In this document: one piece after another, positions 46,337-56,217 of the stretch | Numbering within the stretch: the first letter of the stretch is position 1 | Layout of the letters: each line of letters opens with the position of its first letter | Assembly (NCBI GenBank): GCA_031732795.1 | Contig: JAVMKC010000091.1 | Location: forward strand, 3,927-67,926 | Source of the DNA: Accumulibacter sp031732795 | GTDB lineage: Bacteria; Pseudomonadota; Gammaproteobacteria; Burkholderiales; Rhodocyclaceae | Length of the DNA: 64,000 nucleotides | Direction of reading: 5' to 3' | The notes under the pieces: model-generated | What the model saw: the letters and a program-made list of their open reading frames with translations, nothing else | What the model was told of the DNA's origin: nothing | Database searches by the model: none | Position numbers and translations under genes: made by a program

Positions 46337-47059
46337 ATGTCTGACCAAACGCCACGATACAAGCGGATTTTGCTCAAGGTCTCCGGCGAAGCGCTGATGG
46401 GGGGCGACGCCTACGGTATCAATCGTCAAACGATTACTGAAATCGTTGCCGAGATCAAAACGGTGGTGGACCTGGGGGTGCAGGTCGGCGTGGTGATCGG
46501 TGGCGGAAACATCTTCCGCGGCGTCGCTCCCGCGGCGACGGGGATGGATCGCGCTCAAGCCGACTATATCGGCATGATGGCGACCGTGATGAACGGACTG
46601 GCGCTTCACGATGCCATGCGCGCCGCAGGAATGACTTCCCGCGTACAGTCGGCACTGAACATCGAACAGGTCGTCGAGCCGTACATTCGTGGTAAAGCGA
46701 TCCGTTATCTCGAACAAGGGCGGACGGTGATCTTTGCCGCCGGGACAGGCAATCCGTTTTTCACCACGGATACCGCCGCCGCGTTGCGCGGCGCTGAAAT
46801 CGGCGCTGAAATCGTTCTCAAGGCGACCAAGGTTGATGGTATTTATTCGGAAGACCCGAAAAAAAATCGGCAGGCGGTGCGCTACGATCGGATCAGCTTC
46901 GACGAAGCAATCGCCAGGAATCTGGCCGTGATGGACGCCACCGCTTTTGCCTTGTGTCGCGACCAAAAGCTGCCGATCAACGTTTTCTCGATATTCAAGG
47001 CTGGCGCTCTCAAGCGTGTCATTCTGGGCGAGCAGGAAGGCACGCTGGTCTATTGCTGA
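46337..47059 (+). CDS. pyrH: UMP kinase
   Basis: Phosphorylates UMP to UDP; an allosteric hexamer of the amino acid kinase fold. 240 residues with KRILLKVSGEALMG at the start, the glycine-rich GVVIGGGNIFRG, and GTGNPFFTTDTAAALRG. AAGGAG precedes the ATG. It lies between tsf and frr in the conserved order. Confidence 0.97.
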   Translation: MSDQTPRYKRILLKVSGEALMGGDAYGINRQTITEIVAEIKTVVDLGVQVGVVIGGGNIFRGVAPAATGMDRAQADYIGMMATVMNGLALHDAMRAAGMTSRVQSALNIEQVVEPYIRGKAIRYLEQGRTVIFAAGTGNPFFTTDTAAALRGAEIGAEIVLKATKVDGIYSEDPKKNRQAVRYDRISFDEAIARNLAVMDATAFALCRDQKLPINVFSIFKAGALKRVILGEQEGTLVYC

Positions 47060-47071
47060 CGGAGGTTTGAG

Positions 47072-47632
47072 ATGTCTATCGCAGAAGTCAAGAAAGTCGC
47101 TGAACACAAAATGCGCCGCTCGCTTGAGGCGCTGAAAGTCGATCTGGCCAAAGTGCGCACCGGACGGGCGCACGTCGGGTTGCTGGACCACGTGCAGGTT
47201 GAATACTACGGTTCGTTGGTGCCGATCAACACCGTGGCCAACGTGACGGTGATCGATGCGCGGGCGCTGGGTGTGCAGCCGTGGGAGAAGAATATGGTTG
47301 CCAAGGTCGAGAAAGCGATCCGCGATTCCGACCTCGGCCTGAATCCTGCCGCACAAGGGGAGTTGATCCGCGTACCGATGCCTCCGTTGACCGAAGATCG
47401 ACGGCGCGAACTGATCAAGGTGGTCAAAGGTGAGGCAGAAGGGGCCAAAGTCGCGGTGCGTAATTTGCGTCGCGACGCCATTGCCACCTTGAAGGAAATG
47501 CTCAAGCACAAGGAATGTTCCGAAGATGACGAGCACCGCGCCCAGGATGAAATCCAGAAGATCACCGATCGCTACGTTGCCGAAGTCGACAAGATGCTTG
47601 CCCACAAGGAAACGGAATTGATGGCCATTTGA
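47072..47632 (+). CDS. frr: ribosome recycling factor
   Basis: Splits the post-termination ribosome together with EF-G. 186 residues with the three-helix bundle hallmarks KVRTGRAHVGLLDHVQVEYYG and PLTEDRRRELIK, and a C-terminal RDEIQKITDRY-like helix. GGAGG lies just upstream of the ATG. Confidence 0.97.
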   Translation: MSIAEVKKVAEHKMRRSLEALKVDLAKVRTGRAHVGLLDHVQVEYYGSLVPINTVANVTVIDARALGVQPWEKNMVAKVEKAIRDSDLGLNPAAQGELIRVPMPPLTEDRRRELIKVVKGEAEGAKVAVRNLRRDAIATLKEMLKHKECSEDDEHRAQDEIQKITDRYVAEVDKMLAHKETELMAI

Positions 47633-47654
47633 CAGCGGCCTGAAATCAACCGCG

Positions 47655-48428
47655 ATGGCGATCTTCGCCAGTTCGACCAAAGATGTCCCGCCGGTCTCAG
47701 CGGTGCCGCGGCATGTGGCAATCATCATGGATGGCAATGGCCGGTGGGCCAACAGGCGGCTGATGCCGCGCATCGCTGGTCATCATCGCGGAGTCGACAC
47801 GGTTCGTGGTGCCGTCAAATTCTGCCTGGAGCGGGGAATCGAGTACCTGACTCTGTTTGCTTTCAGTTCCGAAAACTGGCGCCGCCCGCCAGAAGAAGTG
47901 TCGTTGTTGATGCAGTTGTTCATGCGGGTGTTGAAAGAAGAAGTCACCCGTTTGGCACGCAACGGCGTCCGTCTACGGGTGATCGGTGATTTGACGCGAT
48001 TCGACCCGCAATTGCAGAATCTGATTCACGCGTCCGAGCGGCGGACGGCGGCCAATGGCCGCTTGATTCTCTCTGTTGCCGCTAATTACGGCGGACGCTG
48101 GGATATTCTGCAAGCAATGAATCGGATGTTGAAAGAGCATCCCGAAAAAAGCGATGATTGGCACGAAGGGGATCTGACTCCTTATCTGGCCATGAGTTTC
48201 GCGCCTGAGCCGGATCTTTTCATTCGTACCGGTGGCGAGCAACGGATCAGTAACTTTCTGCTGTGGCAACTGGCGTATTCCGAACTGTATTTTACGGAAA
48301 CGCTGTGGCCAGAGTTCGACGCCCGCGCTTTCGATAGCGCTGTGGCTTGGTACCAGCGACGCGAGCGCCGATTCGGGCGAACCAGCGAGCAATTGGTGAC
48401 GAGCTCCTCCGAGTCCAATAAATGCTGA
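47655..48428 (+). CDS. uppS: undecaprenyl pyrophosphate synthase (isoprenyl transferase)
   Basis: Makes the C55 lipid carrier for peptidoglycan, O-antigen and other glycans by adding IPP to farnesyl-PP in cis configuration. 257 residues: the catalytic Asp26 in IIMDGNGRWA, FAFSSENWRRP, and the C-terminal RTGGEQRISNFLLWQ and YSELYFTETLWPEF motifs. It ends 7 nt inside cdsA. Confidence 0.97.
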   Translation: MAIFASSTKDVPPVSAVPRHVAIIMDGNGRWANRRLMPRIAGHHRGVDTVRGAVKFCLERGIEYLTLFAFSSENWRRPPEEVSLLMQLFMRVLKEEVTRLARNGVRLRVIGDLTRFDPQLQNLIHASERRTAANGRLILSVAANYGGRWDILQAMNRMLKEHPEKSDDWHEGDLTPYLAMSFAPEPDLFIRTGGEQRISNFLLWQLAYSELYFTETLWPEFDARAFDSAVAWYQRRERRFGRTSEQLVTSSSESNKC

Positions 48429-49261
48429 AAACGCGCGTCATTACCGCGCTGGCCTTGTTTCTGGCTTTTCTCGTCGCGCTGATTTACTTTCCGCCGCTCG
48501 GTTGGTTGATGTTTGCTACCGGGGTCATGGCGGTTGCAGCCTGGGAATGGGGCGCGTTGATCCAGTTGCCCGAAAGTGGACGATTGGTCCTGGCGCTGCT
48601 GATGGGCATGCTTTGCGCCGCACTCGGCTGGCTGGCGCCCGCCGCAGTCGGCCTTGCCGGGGAAACGACCCCGCAAGCCGCCTGGCTACTCGGACGGTGG
48701 TTCTACTGGCCGGCGGCGCTTTTCTGGGGACTCTGCGTGCCGTTGTGGTTGTGGCGACGCTGGCGGTTGCCGGGGCGTTTGGCCGGAGTGCTCATCGGCC
48801 TGATGCTGTTATTGCCGGCTTGGCTGGCCTTGATCCAGTTGCGTCAAGCGGGTCCCTACGCATTGTTGGCGATCATGATGATCGTCTGGCTGGCGGATAC
48901 CGGTGCCTATTTTGCCGGCAGGCGTTGGGGACGGCACAAGTTGGCTCCCAATATCAGCCCAGGTAAAACCTGGGAGGGCGCGATCGGCGGTGCCGTTGCG
49001 GTGATCGTTTACGGTTTTGGGTTGTCTTTGCTATATCCCGAGATGCTTGGTATGTCGTCTTGGCGCCTGCTCCTGGTTTTGGTGGTCATCACCGTGGTCA
49101 GCGTCATGGGTGATCTTCTCGAATCCTTACTCAAACGCCAGGCAGGTCTCAAAGATAGCAGCAATATTCTGCCGGGCCATGGCGGCGTGCTCGATCGGAT
49201 CGACAGCCTGACCTCGACTTTGCCGATCGTTGCCTTGTTCTGGTCATTGGCAGTCGATTGA
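48422..49261 (+). CDS. cdsA: phosphatidate cytidylyltransferase
   Basis: Makes CDP-diacylglycerol for phospholipids. 279 residues with about eight membrane helices and the CDP-alcohol-synthase signature near the C-terminus (SLLKRQAGLKDSSNILPGHGGVLDRID). It overlaps uppS by 7 nt and the dxr start by 1 nt. Confidence 0.96.
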   Translation: MLKTRVITALALFLAFLVALIYFPPLGWLMFATGVMAVAAWEWGALIQLPESGRLVLALLMGMLCAALGWLAPAAVGLAGETTPQAAWLLGRWFYWPAALFWGLCVPLWLWRRWRLPGRLAGVLIGLMLLLPAWLALIQLRQAGPYALLAIMMIVWLADTGAYFAGRRWGRHKLAPNISPGKTWEGAIGGAVAVIVYGFGLSLLYPEMLGMSSWRLLLVLVVITVVSVMGDLLESLLKRQAGLKDSSNILPGHGGVLDRIDSLTSTLPIVALFWSLAVD

Positions 49262-50466
49262 TGATTCCCCAGCCACCGGTACAGACGCTGACCATTCTCG
49301 GGTCCACCGGCTCGATCGGGGTGAATACGCTGGACGTTGTTCGTCGTCATCGTCATCGCTATCGAGTAGTGGCGCTGTGTGCTCATCGACAAGTCGACAA
49401 ACTGTTCGCGCAATGTCTTGAGTTTCAACCGGAATATGCCGTGGTCGCCGACGCCGCGCACGCCGAAATACTGTCCCGACGCCTGTCTGGAGCGGGTTGT
49501 CCGACCACGGTGGCCTACGGGCCAGACGCTTTGGTGGACATGGCGACACTTGCCGAAGTCGATATGGTCATGGCTGCCATCGTTGGCGCTGCCGGCTTGC
49601 CGTCTACCCTGGCCGCTGCCGCCGCTGGAAAAAAGATACTGCTGGCCAACAAGGAAGCGCTGGTGATGGCTGGCGCGGTATTCATGCGCACCGTTCGCGC
49701 GCATGGTGCGACATTGCTGCCGATCGACAGCGAACACAACGCCATTTTTCAATCGTTGCCGATCGATTATGCGGCGGACCCGATCGTGAGCGGCGTGGTC
49801 GGCTTGTCATTGACTGCCTCGGGGGGGCCATTCCGTACCTGGTCTGCCGCCGATCTCGAAAACGTGACCCCGGAACAAGCCTGTGCCCATCCTAACTGGG
49901 TGATGGGCCGGAAGATCTCGGTCGATTCGGCAACGTTGATGAACAAGGGCCTGGAATTGATCGAAGCGCACTGGTTGTTCAATGTCCCCGCCGAAAAAAT
50001 CGAGGTCGTGCTGCATCCGCAAAGCGTCGTCCATTCGCTGGTTCATTATATCGATGGCTCGGTGATCGCCGAGCTCGGTAACCCGGATATGCGTACGCCA
50101 ATCGCTCATGCGCTGGCCTATCCCCAGCGGATCACCGCCGGTGTCGAGCCGCTCGATCTGTTCAAGGTCGGTTCGCTAACTTTCGAGCGGCCGGATGCGC
50201 ATCGCTTTCCCTGCCTTGGCTTGGCTTACCAAGCGTTGGCGCACGGCGGCAGAGCCGCGGCCATTCTCAATGCCAGCAACGAGGTGGCCGTGCAGGCGTT
50301 TCTCGACGGTCGGATTCCGTTTCTTTCGATCTCGCGGGTGATTGCCGAAGTGCTCGATCGCCTGCCGAACAGCCCTGATCCCGAATCACTGGCCGACGTT
50401 CTCGACGCCGATCGACAAGCACGCGAACGAGCCGAGCGCTTTATTGTTGGGCGGCTCGAAAAATGA
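49261..50466 (+). CDS. dxr: 1-deoxy-D-xylulose-5-phosphate reductoisomerase
   Basis: Second step of the MEP isoprenoid pathway, the target of fosmidomycin. 401 residues: NADPH-binding GSTGSIG at 14-20, the conserved LANKEALVMAG and DSEHNAIFQ metal-binding site, and the family-typical SGGPFR. ATG 49261 shares one base with the cdsA stop; a TTG one codon upstream is less likely. It supplies IPP precursors used by uppS two genes upstream. Confidence 0.97.
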   Translation: MIPQPPVQTLTILGSTGSIGVNTLDVVRRHRHRYRVVALCAHRQVDKLFAQCLEFQPEYAVVADAAHAEILSRRLSGAGCPTTVAYGPDALVDMATLAEVDMVMAAIVGAAGLPSTLAAAAAGKKILLANKEALVMAGAVFMRTVRAHGATLLPIDSEHNAIFQSLPIDYAADPIVSGVVGLSLTASGGPFRTWSAADLENVTPEQACAHPNWVMGRKISVDSATLMNKGLELIEAHWLFNVPAEKIEVVLHPQSVVHSLVHYIDGSVIAELGNPDMRTPIAHALAYPQRITAGVEPLDLFKVGSLTFERPDAHRFPCLGLAYQALAHGGRAAAILNASNEVAVQAFLDGRIPFLSISRVIAEVLDRLPNSPDPESLADVLDADRQARERAERFIVGRLEK

Positions 50467-51830
50467 ACAATTTTCTGTTCTATCTCTGCGCTTTTGCACT
50501 GGTTCTCGGGGTGCTGATCGTCTTCCATGAATTTGGCCATTACTTGGTCGCCCGTTGGCTGGGGGTCAAAGTGTTGCGCTTTTCCATCGGTTTTGGACGA
50601 CCGATCTGGAGTCGCCGTTGGGGGCGTGACGGCACCGAATGGGCGATCGCTGCGTTTCCGCTCGGGGGCTATGTCAAGATGCTCGACGAGCGGGAGGGCA
50701 AGGTGTCGCCGGATGAGTTGCCTCGTAGTTTCAACAGGCAATCGGTCTGGCGACGAATGGCGATCGTGGCCGCCGGACCGCTGGCCAACCTATTGCTTGC
50801 AATCGTGGTCTATGGATTCCTGTTTTGGAACGGCACGCTGGAGATCAAACCTGTTCTCGGCCCGCCAGCGGCAACCAGCGTGGCTGCTGGTGCCGGTATT
50901 CAAAACGGAGAACTCGTTCGCAAGATCGACGACGAATCGATTCAGACCTGGCAGGAAATGCGCTGGTTGATGCTGCGCCGCGCGGCCGATCAGGACGAGA
51001 TCGTTCTGGAGGTGATCAATCGGCAAAATGAGATCGCCTGGCGACGACTGTCGCTGTCAATGATTCGTGAGACCGGCTGGGAAGGCGATCCACTCGAGAG
51101 ACTCGGCTTGACGCTTTATCGTCCGAATTTCCCCGCGGTCATTGGTTCCGTAACGGCCAATGGCACCGCGAAAACGGCCGGAATGCAGCCCGCGGACGAG
51201 ATTCTGGCCATTGACGGCACGCCGATCGATGGTTGGTCCGACGTCGTACGCATTGTCAGGCGTTCCCCAGGAAAAACCCTGCGCTTCGATGTGCTCCGCG
51301 GGAACGAACGTCTGGAACTTTCGATTACTCCGTCGATGATCGAGGAACAGGGCAAGAGTGTCGGCCGAATCGGTGCTGGCGTCCGCGATGACCAGCGACT
51401 ACGTGATGAAATGATGATTCGGGTCAGTTACGACCCGCTGACCGCCATCGGCAAGGGGGTGATCGAAGCCTGGGATAAGTCGTCGTTTACCCTGCGGATG
51501 ATCGGCAAAATGCTGATTGGCGAAGTGTCGTGGCGCAACATCAGTGGCCCGGTCACGATTGCCGACTACGCGGGTCAGTCAGCAAAACTCGGTATCGATT
51601 ACTATCTGAAATTTCTGGCTTTGGTCAGCATCAGCCTCGGTGTGCTCAATCTGCTGCCCATCCCGATTCTGGATGGCGGGCATTTGTTGTATTATCTGAT
51701 CGAAATCATCAAACGCGCACCACTTTCCGAACGAACGATGGAAATTGGCCAGCAGGTCGGTTTGGGATTACTGATCCTGCTGATGGTGTTTGCCTTCTAC
51801 AACGACCTCAATCGATTGTTTTCCAGCTGA
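50463..51830 (+). CDS. rseP: RIP metalloprotease RseP
   Basis: Site-2 intramembrane protease that cuts the anti-sigma factor RseA in the envelope stress response and also degrades signal peptides. 455 residues: zinc motif HEFGH at 22-26, two PDZ domains (about 115-290), and the second active-site motif NLLPIPILDGGH. The ATG overlaps the dxr stop by ATGA. Confidence 0.96.
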   Translation: MNNFLFYLCAFALVLGVLIVFHEFGHYLVARWLGVKVLRFSIGFGRPIWSRRWGRDGTEWAIAAFPLGGYVKMLDEREGKVSPDELPRSFNRQSVWRRMAIVAAGPLANLLLAIVVYGFLFWNGTLEIKPVLGPPAATSVAAGAGIQNGELVRKIDDESIQTWQEMRWLMLRRAADQDEIVLEVINRQNEIAWRRLSLSMIRETGWEGDPLERLGLTLYRPNFPAVIGSVTANGTAKTAGMQPADEILAIDGTPIDGWSDVVRIVRRSPGKTLRFDVLRGNERLELSITPSMIEEQGKSVGRIGAGVRDDQRLRDEMMIRVSYDPLTAIGKGVIEAWDKSSFTLRMIGKMLIGEVSWRNISGPVTIADYAGQSAKLGIDYYLKFLALVSISLGVLNLLPIPILDGGHLLYYLIEIIKRAPLSERTMEIGQQVGLGLLILLMVFAFYNDLNRLFSS

Positions 51831-51834
51831 ATTG

Positions 51835-54117
51835 ATGAAAAAGACTTTGCTCGCCGGTTTGCTGGCGACCCTTTTTGCCGTGAACGCGGCGGCGATTGAA
51901 CCGTTTACCGTTCAGGATATTCGGCTGGAAGGCATTCAGCGTGTCGAAGCGGGAACGGCGTTCAGTTATTTGCCAATCAAGGTTGGCGAAACGATGACCG
52001 ATGAAAAGGCCGCGCAAGCGATAAAAACCTTGTTTGCCACCGGATTTTTCAAAGATGTCCGGATCGAGACCGAAGGCAATGTGGTGATCGTTGCCCTCGA
52101 AGAGCGCCCCGCCATTGCCCAGATCGATTTTGTCGGCCTCAAAGAATTTGAAAAAGATCAGCTGATCAAAGGTCTCAAGGATATCGGCGTCGCCATATCG
52201 CGGACTTTCGACCGAGCAACGCTCGACAAGGCGGAGCAGGAACTGAAACGGCAGTATCTGGCCCGCGGTCGTTACGCGGTGGCGATTACCACCACCATTA
52301 CCCCTCTGGACCGAAATCGCGTAGCGATCAATTTCAACATTGATGAAGGCGAAGCGGCAAAGATCAAGCAAATCAACATCGTCGGGGCGAATGCCTTCAG
52401 AGAGAAGGATTTGCTCGGGATCATGGAGCAGCGCACCTCGTCCTGGAACAGCTGGTATACCAAGAGCGATCAATATTCCAAACAAAAGCTGACTGCCGAT
52501 CTGGAAACACTACGTTCGCATTATCTCGATCGTGGTTATCTCGAATTCAATGTCGAATCGACGCAAGTGTCGATCAGTCCTGACAAAAAAGATATTTACA
52601 TCACGATCAGCATCAACGAAGGCGAACGTTATACCGTTTCTTCAGTGAAGTTGACCGGTGACCTGATACTTTCGGAAGAAGAATTCAAAAAAGCGGTCAC
52701 CATTCGCGCCGGTGAAGTCTTTTCCCGCGAAAAACTCAACGAAAGCACCAAGACCATCAGCGAAAAGCTGGGCGCACAAGGTTATGCTTTTGCCAACGTC
52801 AATGCCGCGCCAGAAATCGACAAGGAAAAACGTCAGGTGGCGTTTACCATTTTCGTCGATCCTGGAAAGCGAGTCTATGTTCGGCGGATCAATATCACCG
52901 GTAATTCGAAAACACGCGACGAAGTAATCCGTCAGGAAATGCGGCAGATGGAAGGCGCCTGGTACGACGCCGATCGCGTTGCCGCGTCACGCGAACGAAT
53001 CGACAAGACCACCTATTTTTCGGAAGTAACCGTTGAAACGCCGCCGGTTCCCGGGACGACCGACCAGGTCGATGTGAATGTCAATGTCGCCGAAAAATCG
53101 ACCGGCAATATATCCTTGGGAGCGGGTTATTCCAGTTCTGAAAAATTAATTATTTCCGGTTCGATTTCCCAGGCCAATATTTTTGGCAGTGGCAAGTTTC
53201 TGGCACTGCAGATGAATACCGGAAAATTGAACCGTACGATCGGCATCAATTACACCAATCCTTACTTTACGGTCGATGGGATCAGTCAGGGATTCGATCT
53301 GTATCATCGCAATGTCAATCCAACGACGCTGGGTTACGCGTTCAAATCGCAATCGACCGGCGGAGGGATTCGTTTCGGTTTCCCAATTGGCGAGAAAGAA
53401 ACGCTGGGTTTCGGTCTGGCCATCGATCAGACCAAAATCAATATCGATCCGGTTACCGCGGCGACCCCGGTCCAATATATCGACTTCCAGAAGGAATTCG
53501 GTAAGTCGAATATCACCCTGCCGGCGACGGTATCCTGGTCGAGCGATACCCGGAACAGCGCCATTTATCCGACCACTGGTGGAATGCAACGGCTCGGCCT
53601 GGAAGTCGCTTTGCCGGGTTTGGACTTGACGTTTTATCGATTGACTTACCAGAACCAGCGCTTTTTCTCCTTGACCAAGGACGTGGTGCTGATGCTGAGT
53701 ACCGACCTGGGTTACGCCGCTGGTTATCATGGGCAAGGCCTGCCGTTCTATAAGAATTTTTATGCCGGAGGTATTGGTTCGGTGCGCGGTTACGATACTG
53801 CCAGCCTCGGCCCGGTCAATGCGGCTTATCCAGATACGCGTTTGGGCGGCACGCGCAAGGTGATTTTCAACAGCGAATTGTTGTTTCCCTTCCCAGGGGT
53901 TGATAAATCGTTCCGCTTCGGGCCGTTCTTTGATGCTGGTAATGTTTATACCGATACATATACCTTCTCCAAAGAAGGATTGCGGATGTCGTATGGTTTG
54001 AGCGCCGCCTGGCTTTCTCCGCTTGGTCCGCTGAAGTTCAGCCTGGGCCAGCCGATCAACCAGAAAAGTAACGACAAGTTGCAGAAATTTCAGTTCCAGT
54101 TGGGAACGGTTTTTTAA
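51835..54117 (+). CDS. bamA: outer membrane protein assembly factor BamA
   Basis: Essential barrel-type insertase for outer-membrane proteins. 760 residues: a signal peptide (MKKTLLAGLLATLFAVNAAA), five POTRA domains (about 25-420), and a C-terminal 16-strand barrel with the lid motif VRGY (GSVRGYDTASLGP). It ends with FQFQLGTVF, whose terminal aromatic residue is the usual outer-membrane sorting signal. ATG 51835 was chosen because the signal peptide begins here; the frame is open farther upstream inside rseP. Confidence 0.97.
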   Translation: MKKTLLAGLLATLFAVNAAAIEPFTVQDIRLEGIQRVEAGTAFSYLPIKVGETMTDEKAAQAIKTLFATGFFKDVRIETEGNVVIVALEERPAIAQIDFVGLKEFEKDQLIKGLKDIGVAISRTFDRATLDKAEQELKRQYLARGRYAVAITTTITPLDRNRVAINFNIDEGEAAKIKQINIVGANAFREKDLLGIMEQRTSSWNSWYTKSDQYSKQKLTADLETLRSHYLDRGYLEFNVESTQVSISPDKKDIYITISINEGERYTVSSVKLTGDLILSEEEFKKAVTIRAGEVFSREKLNESTKTISEKLGAQGYAFANVNAAPEIDKEKRQVAFTIFVDPGKRVYVRRINITGNSKTRDEVIRQEMRQMEGAWYDADRVAASRERIDKTTYFSEVTVETPPVPGTTDQVDVNVNVAEKSTGNISLGAGYSSSEKLIISGSISQANIFGSGKFLALQMNTGKLNRTIGINYTNPYFTVDGISQGFDLYHRNVNPTTLGYAFKSQSTGGGIRFGFPIGEKETLGFGLAIDQTKINIDPVTAATPVQYIDFQKEFGKSNITLPATVSWSSDTRNSAIYPTTGGMQRLGLEVALPGLDLTFYRLTYQNQRFFSLTKDVVLMLSTDLGYAAGYHGQGLPFYKNFYAGGIGSVRGYDTASLGPVNAAYPDTRLGGTRKVIFNSELLFPFPGVDKSFRFGPFFDAGNVYTDTYTFSKEGLRMSYGLSAAWLSPLGPLKFSLGQPINQKSNDKLQKFQFQLGTVF

Positions 54118-54132
54118 TTCAGGAGAGTCAGT

Positions 54133-54642
54133 TTGAAAAAGACGATGGCCAAGTTGCTGGTTGCAATGATCGCTTCGCTGCCGGTTTCTTATGCATCGGC
54201 AGTGGATACCTTGAAAGTCGGGTATGTCAATACACAACGACTGTTCCGTGACGCGCCGGCAGCGGTCAGGGCAGCTAAGAAAATCGAACAGGAGTTTTCC
54301 AAGCGTGACCAGGATTTGCAACGTCTGGCGAAACAGTTGCAAAGCTTGCAGGAGACGCTGGAGAAGAACGCATTGACGATGTCCGAATCGGAACGGCGAG
54401 GCAAGGAAAAGGATCTCGCCGAATTGTCCAGGGATTTTCAACGCAAACAGCGTGAATTCCGCGAGGATTTGAACTTGCGACAGAATGAGGAAAACGCGGC
54501 GATCATCGAAAAGGCCAACAAAGCTATCAAACAGCTGGCCGACAGTGAAAAATATGATCTGATCCTCCAGGACGTCGTCTGGGTCAGCCCGAAACTCGAC
54601 ATCACCGACAAGGTCATCAAAGCCTTGTCTGACGCCAAATAA
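54133..54642 (+). CDS. skp: periplasmic chaperone Skp/OmpH family
   Basis: Periplasmic holdase that carries unfolded outer-membrane proteins to BamA. 169 residues: signal peptide ending in SYASA, then a long coiled-coil body (FSKRDQDLQRLAKQLQSLQETLEKN), with GYVNTQRLFRDAPAA near the start of the mature part. It begins with TTG at 54133: AGGAG at 54121-54125 gives a 7-nt spacing, and the next in-frame ATG at 54145 is too far. Placed between bamA and lpxD, as usual. Confidence 0.94.
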   Translation: MKKTMAKLLVAMIASLPVSYASAVDTLKVGYVNTQRLFRDAPAAVRAAKKIEQEFSKRDQDLQRLAKQLQSLQETLEKNALTMSESERRGKEKDLAELSRDFQRKQREFREDLNLRQNEENAAIIEKANKAIKQLADSEKYDLILQDVVWVSPKLDITDKVIKALSDAK

Positions 54643-54673
54643 TTGTTGTCTCTCGAAAAGTAGAGAGGCAGTC

Positions 54674-55705
54674 ATGGCGGCAAATTTCCGACTGGACGAA
54701 ATCGTCGCTCGGCTGGGGGGATCTCTCGAAGGCGACGGCTCGATCGTCGTTTCGCAGGTTGGCAGTCTGCAATCGGCCCAACCGGGACAAATCGCTTTTT
54801 TGGCCAATGCCAAATTTCGTTCCCAGTTGGCCGGTACCAAGGCGAGTGCGGTTATCGTCGCTCCGGCATTCGCGGCACAGACCGATTTGCCGCGGATCGT
54901 TCATCCCAATGCCTACGCCTATTACGCCAGAGTCACAGCCTTGCTCAATCCGCCACCGCCACCTCGCCTCGGTGTGCAAGCCGGCGCGATCGTGCATTCG
55001 ACCGTGCCGGCATCGGCCAGCGTCGGCGAGAACGCCGTTATCGGTCGGGAGGTGACCATCGGTGAAAGAGTGATCATTCATCCTGGCTGCGTGATCGGCG
55101 ATGGGGTGACCATTGATGACGACTCATTGCTCTATCCGCGGGTGGTGGTCTACCACGATTGCGTCATCGGCAAACGGGCGATCATCCACTCGGGGGTAGT
55201 CATCGGTGCCGATGGCTTTGGTTTCGCCAAAGAGGGCGACCGCTGGCAGAAAATCCCACAAATCGGACGGGTGGTCATTGGCGACGATGTCGAAATCGGC
55301 GCCAACACTACCATTGATCGCGGTGCACTCGACGATACGGTGATCGGGAACTCGGTCAAACTCGATAACCAGATTCAGATCGGTCACAACGTCCATCTCG
55401 GTGAACAAACGGCGCTGGCCGGTTGTGTCGGTATCGCTGGCAGCACGCGAATCGGTCGGCGATGCACGATTGGTGGTGCCGGGATGATTTCCGGCCATCT
55501 GGAAATCGTAGACGACGTCCATGTTTCCGCGGGCTCGCTGGTGATGCGTAATCTCCGCCAGCCTGGCCAATACACCAGCATTTTTCCACTGGAACCGCAT
55601 CACGACTGGCTGCATAACGCCGCCCAGATCAAACGGCTGGCGCGACTTGCCGAACGGGTTGCCGAACTGGAGAAAAAACTTGAAATGAAGGAGAAAACGT
55701 CTTGA
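54674..55705 (+). CDS. lpxD: UDP-3-O-acylglucosamine N-acyltransferase
   Basis: Third step of lipid A synthesis. 343 residues: an N-terminal uridine-binding domain, a left-handed beta helix of hexapeptide repeats (VSVGENAVIGREVTIGERVIIHPGC-type repeats from about residue 110), with catalytic His in the IQIGHNVHLGEQ region, and a C-terminal helix rich in Lys and Glu. The stop overlaps the fabZ TTG. Confidence 0.96.
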   Translation: MAANFRLDEIVARLGGSLEGDGSIVVSQVGSLQSAQPGQIAFLANAKFRSQLAGTKASAVIVAPAFAAQTDLPRIVHPNAYAYYARVTALLNPPPPPRLGVQAGAIVHSTVPASASVGENAVIGREVTIGERVIIHPGCVIGDGVTIDDDSLLYPRVVVYHDCVIGKRAIIHSGVVIGADGFGFAKEGDRWQKIPQIGRVVIGDDVEIGANTTIDRGALDDTVIGNSVKLDNQIQIGHNVHLGEQTALAGCVGIAGSTRIGRRCTIGGAGMISGHLEIVDDVHVSAGSLVMRNLRQPGQYTSIFPLEPHHDWLHNAAQIKRLARLAERVAELEKKLEMKEKTS

Positions 55706-56148
55706 GCAGCATGGATATTCACGCCATTCTCGAACACTTGCCGCATCGTTATCCGTTCTTGCTGGTTGATCGTGTCGTCGAGTTCGAGCTCGGGAAATCC
55801 ATTCATGCCTATAAGAATGTCACCATCAACGAGCCGTTCTTTTGCGGTCATTTTTCGTATCATCCGGTGATGCCGGGGGTGCTGATTCTCGAAGCGTTGG
55901 CCCAAGCGGCAGGCATTCTTTCGTTCAAGACCATGGGCAACAAGCCGGATGACCATTCGGTTTTCTACTTCGTCGGCATCGACAATGCCCGTTTCAAAAA
56001 GCCGGTCACCGCTGGCGATCAACTGCATTTGCACATCACCATTCAACGGCAGATTCGCGGCATCTGGAAATTCCATGGGGTTGCGCGGGTCGATGACGCC
56101 ATGGTCGCCGAGGCGGAATTGATGTGTGCCAAACGCGATGTGGTTTGA
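55702..56148 (+). CDS. fabZ: 3-hydroxyacyl-ACP dehydratase
   Basis: Dehydrates beta-hydroxyacyl-ACP in fatty acid elongation and competes with LpxA for hydroxymyristoyl-ACP. 148 residues of the hot-dog fold: HLPHRYPFLLVDRV at the start, the catalytic HFSYHPVMPGVLILEALAQAAG. The frame opens with TTG at 55702, with GGAG eight bases before it; ATG 55711 (MDIHAIL) is the alternative start but is 17 bases from that site. Confidence 0.95.
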   Translation: MSSMDIHAILEHLPHRYPFLLVDRVVEFELGKSIHAYKNVTINEPFFCGHFSYHPVMPGVLILEALAQAAGILSFKTMGNKPDDHSVFYFVGIDNARFKKPVTAGDQLHLHITIQRQIRGIWKFHGVARVDDAMVAEAELMCAKRDVV

Positions 56149-56217
56149 GTGGACGTCAATCCCGCTGATGCCGGGCGCAGTGGATTCCTTTACTCCCAAT
56201 GAGCGGCGGTAGCGATC

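Noticed and set aside
45887..47773. Long minus-strand open frame of 628 codons opposite tsf, pyrH and frr
   Set aside because: It is antisense to three conserved genes and its protein has no recognisable domain; it results from codon bias in GC-rich DNA.
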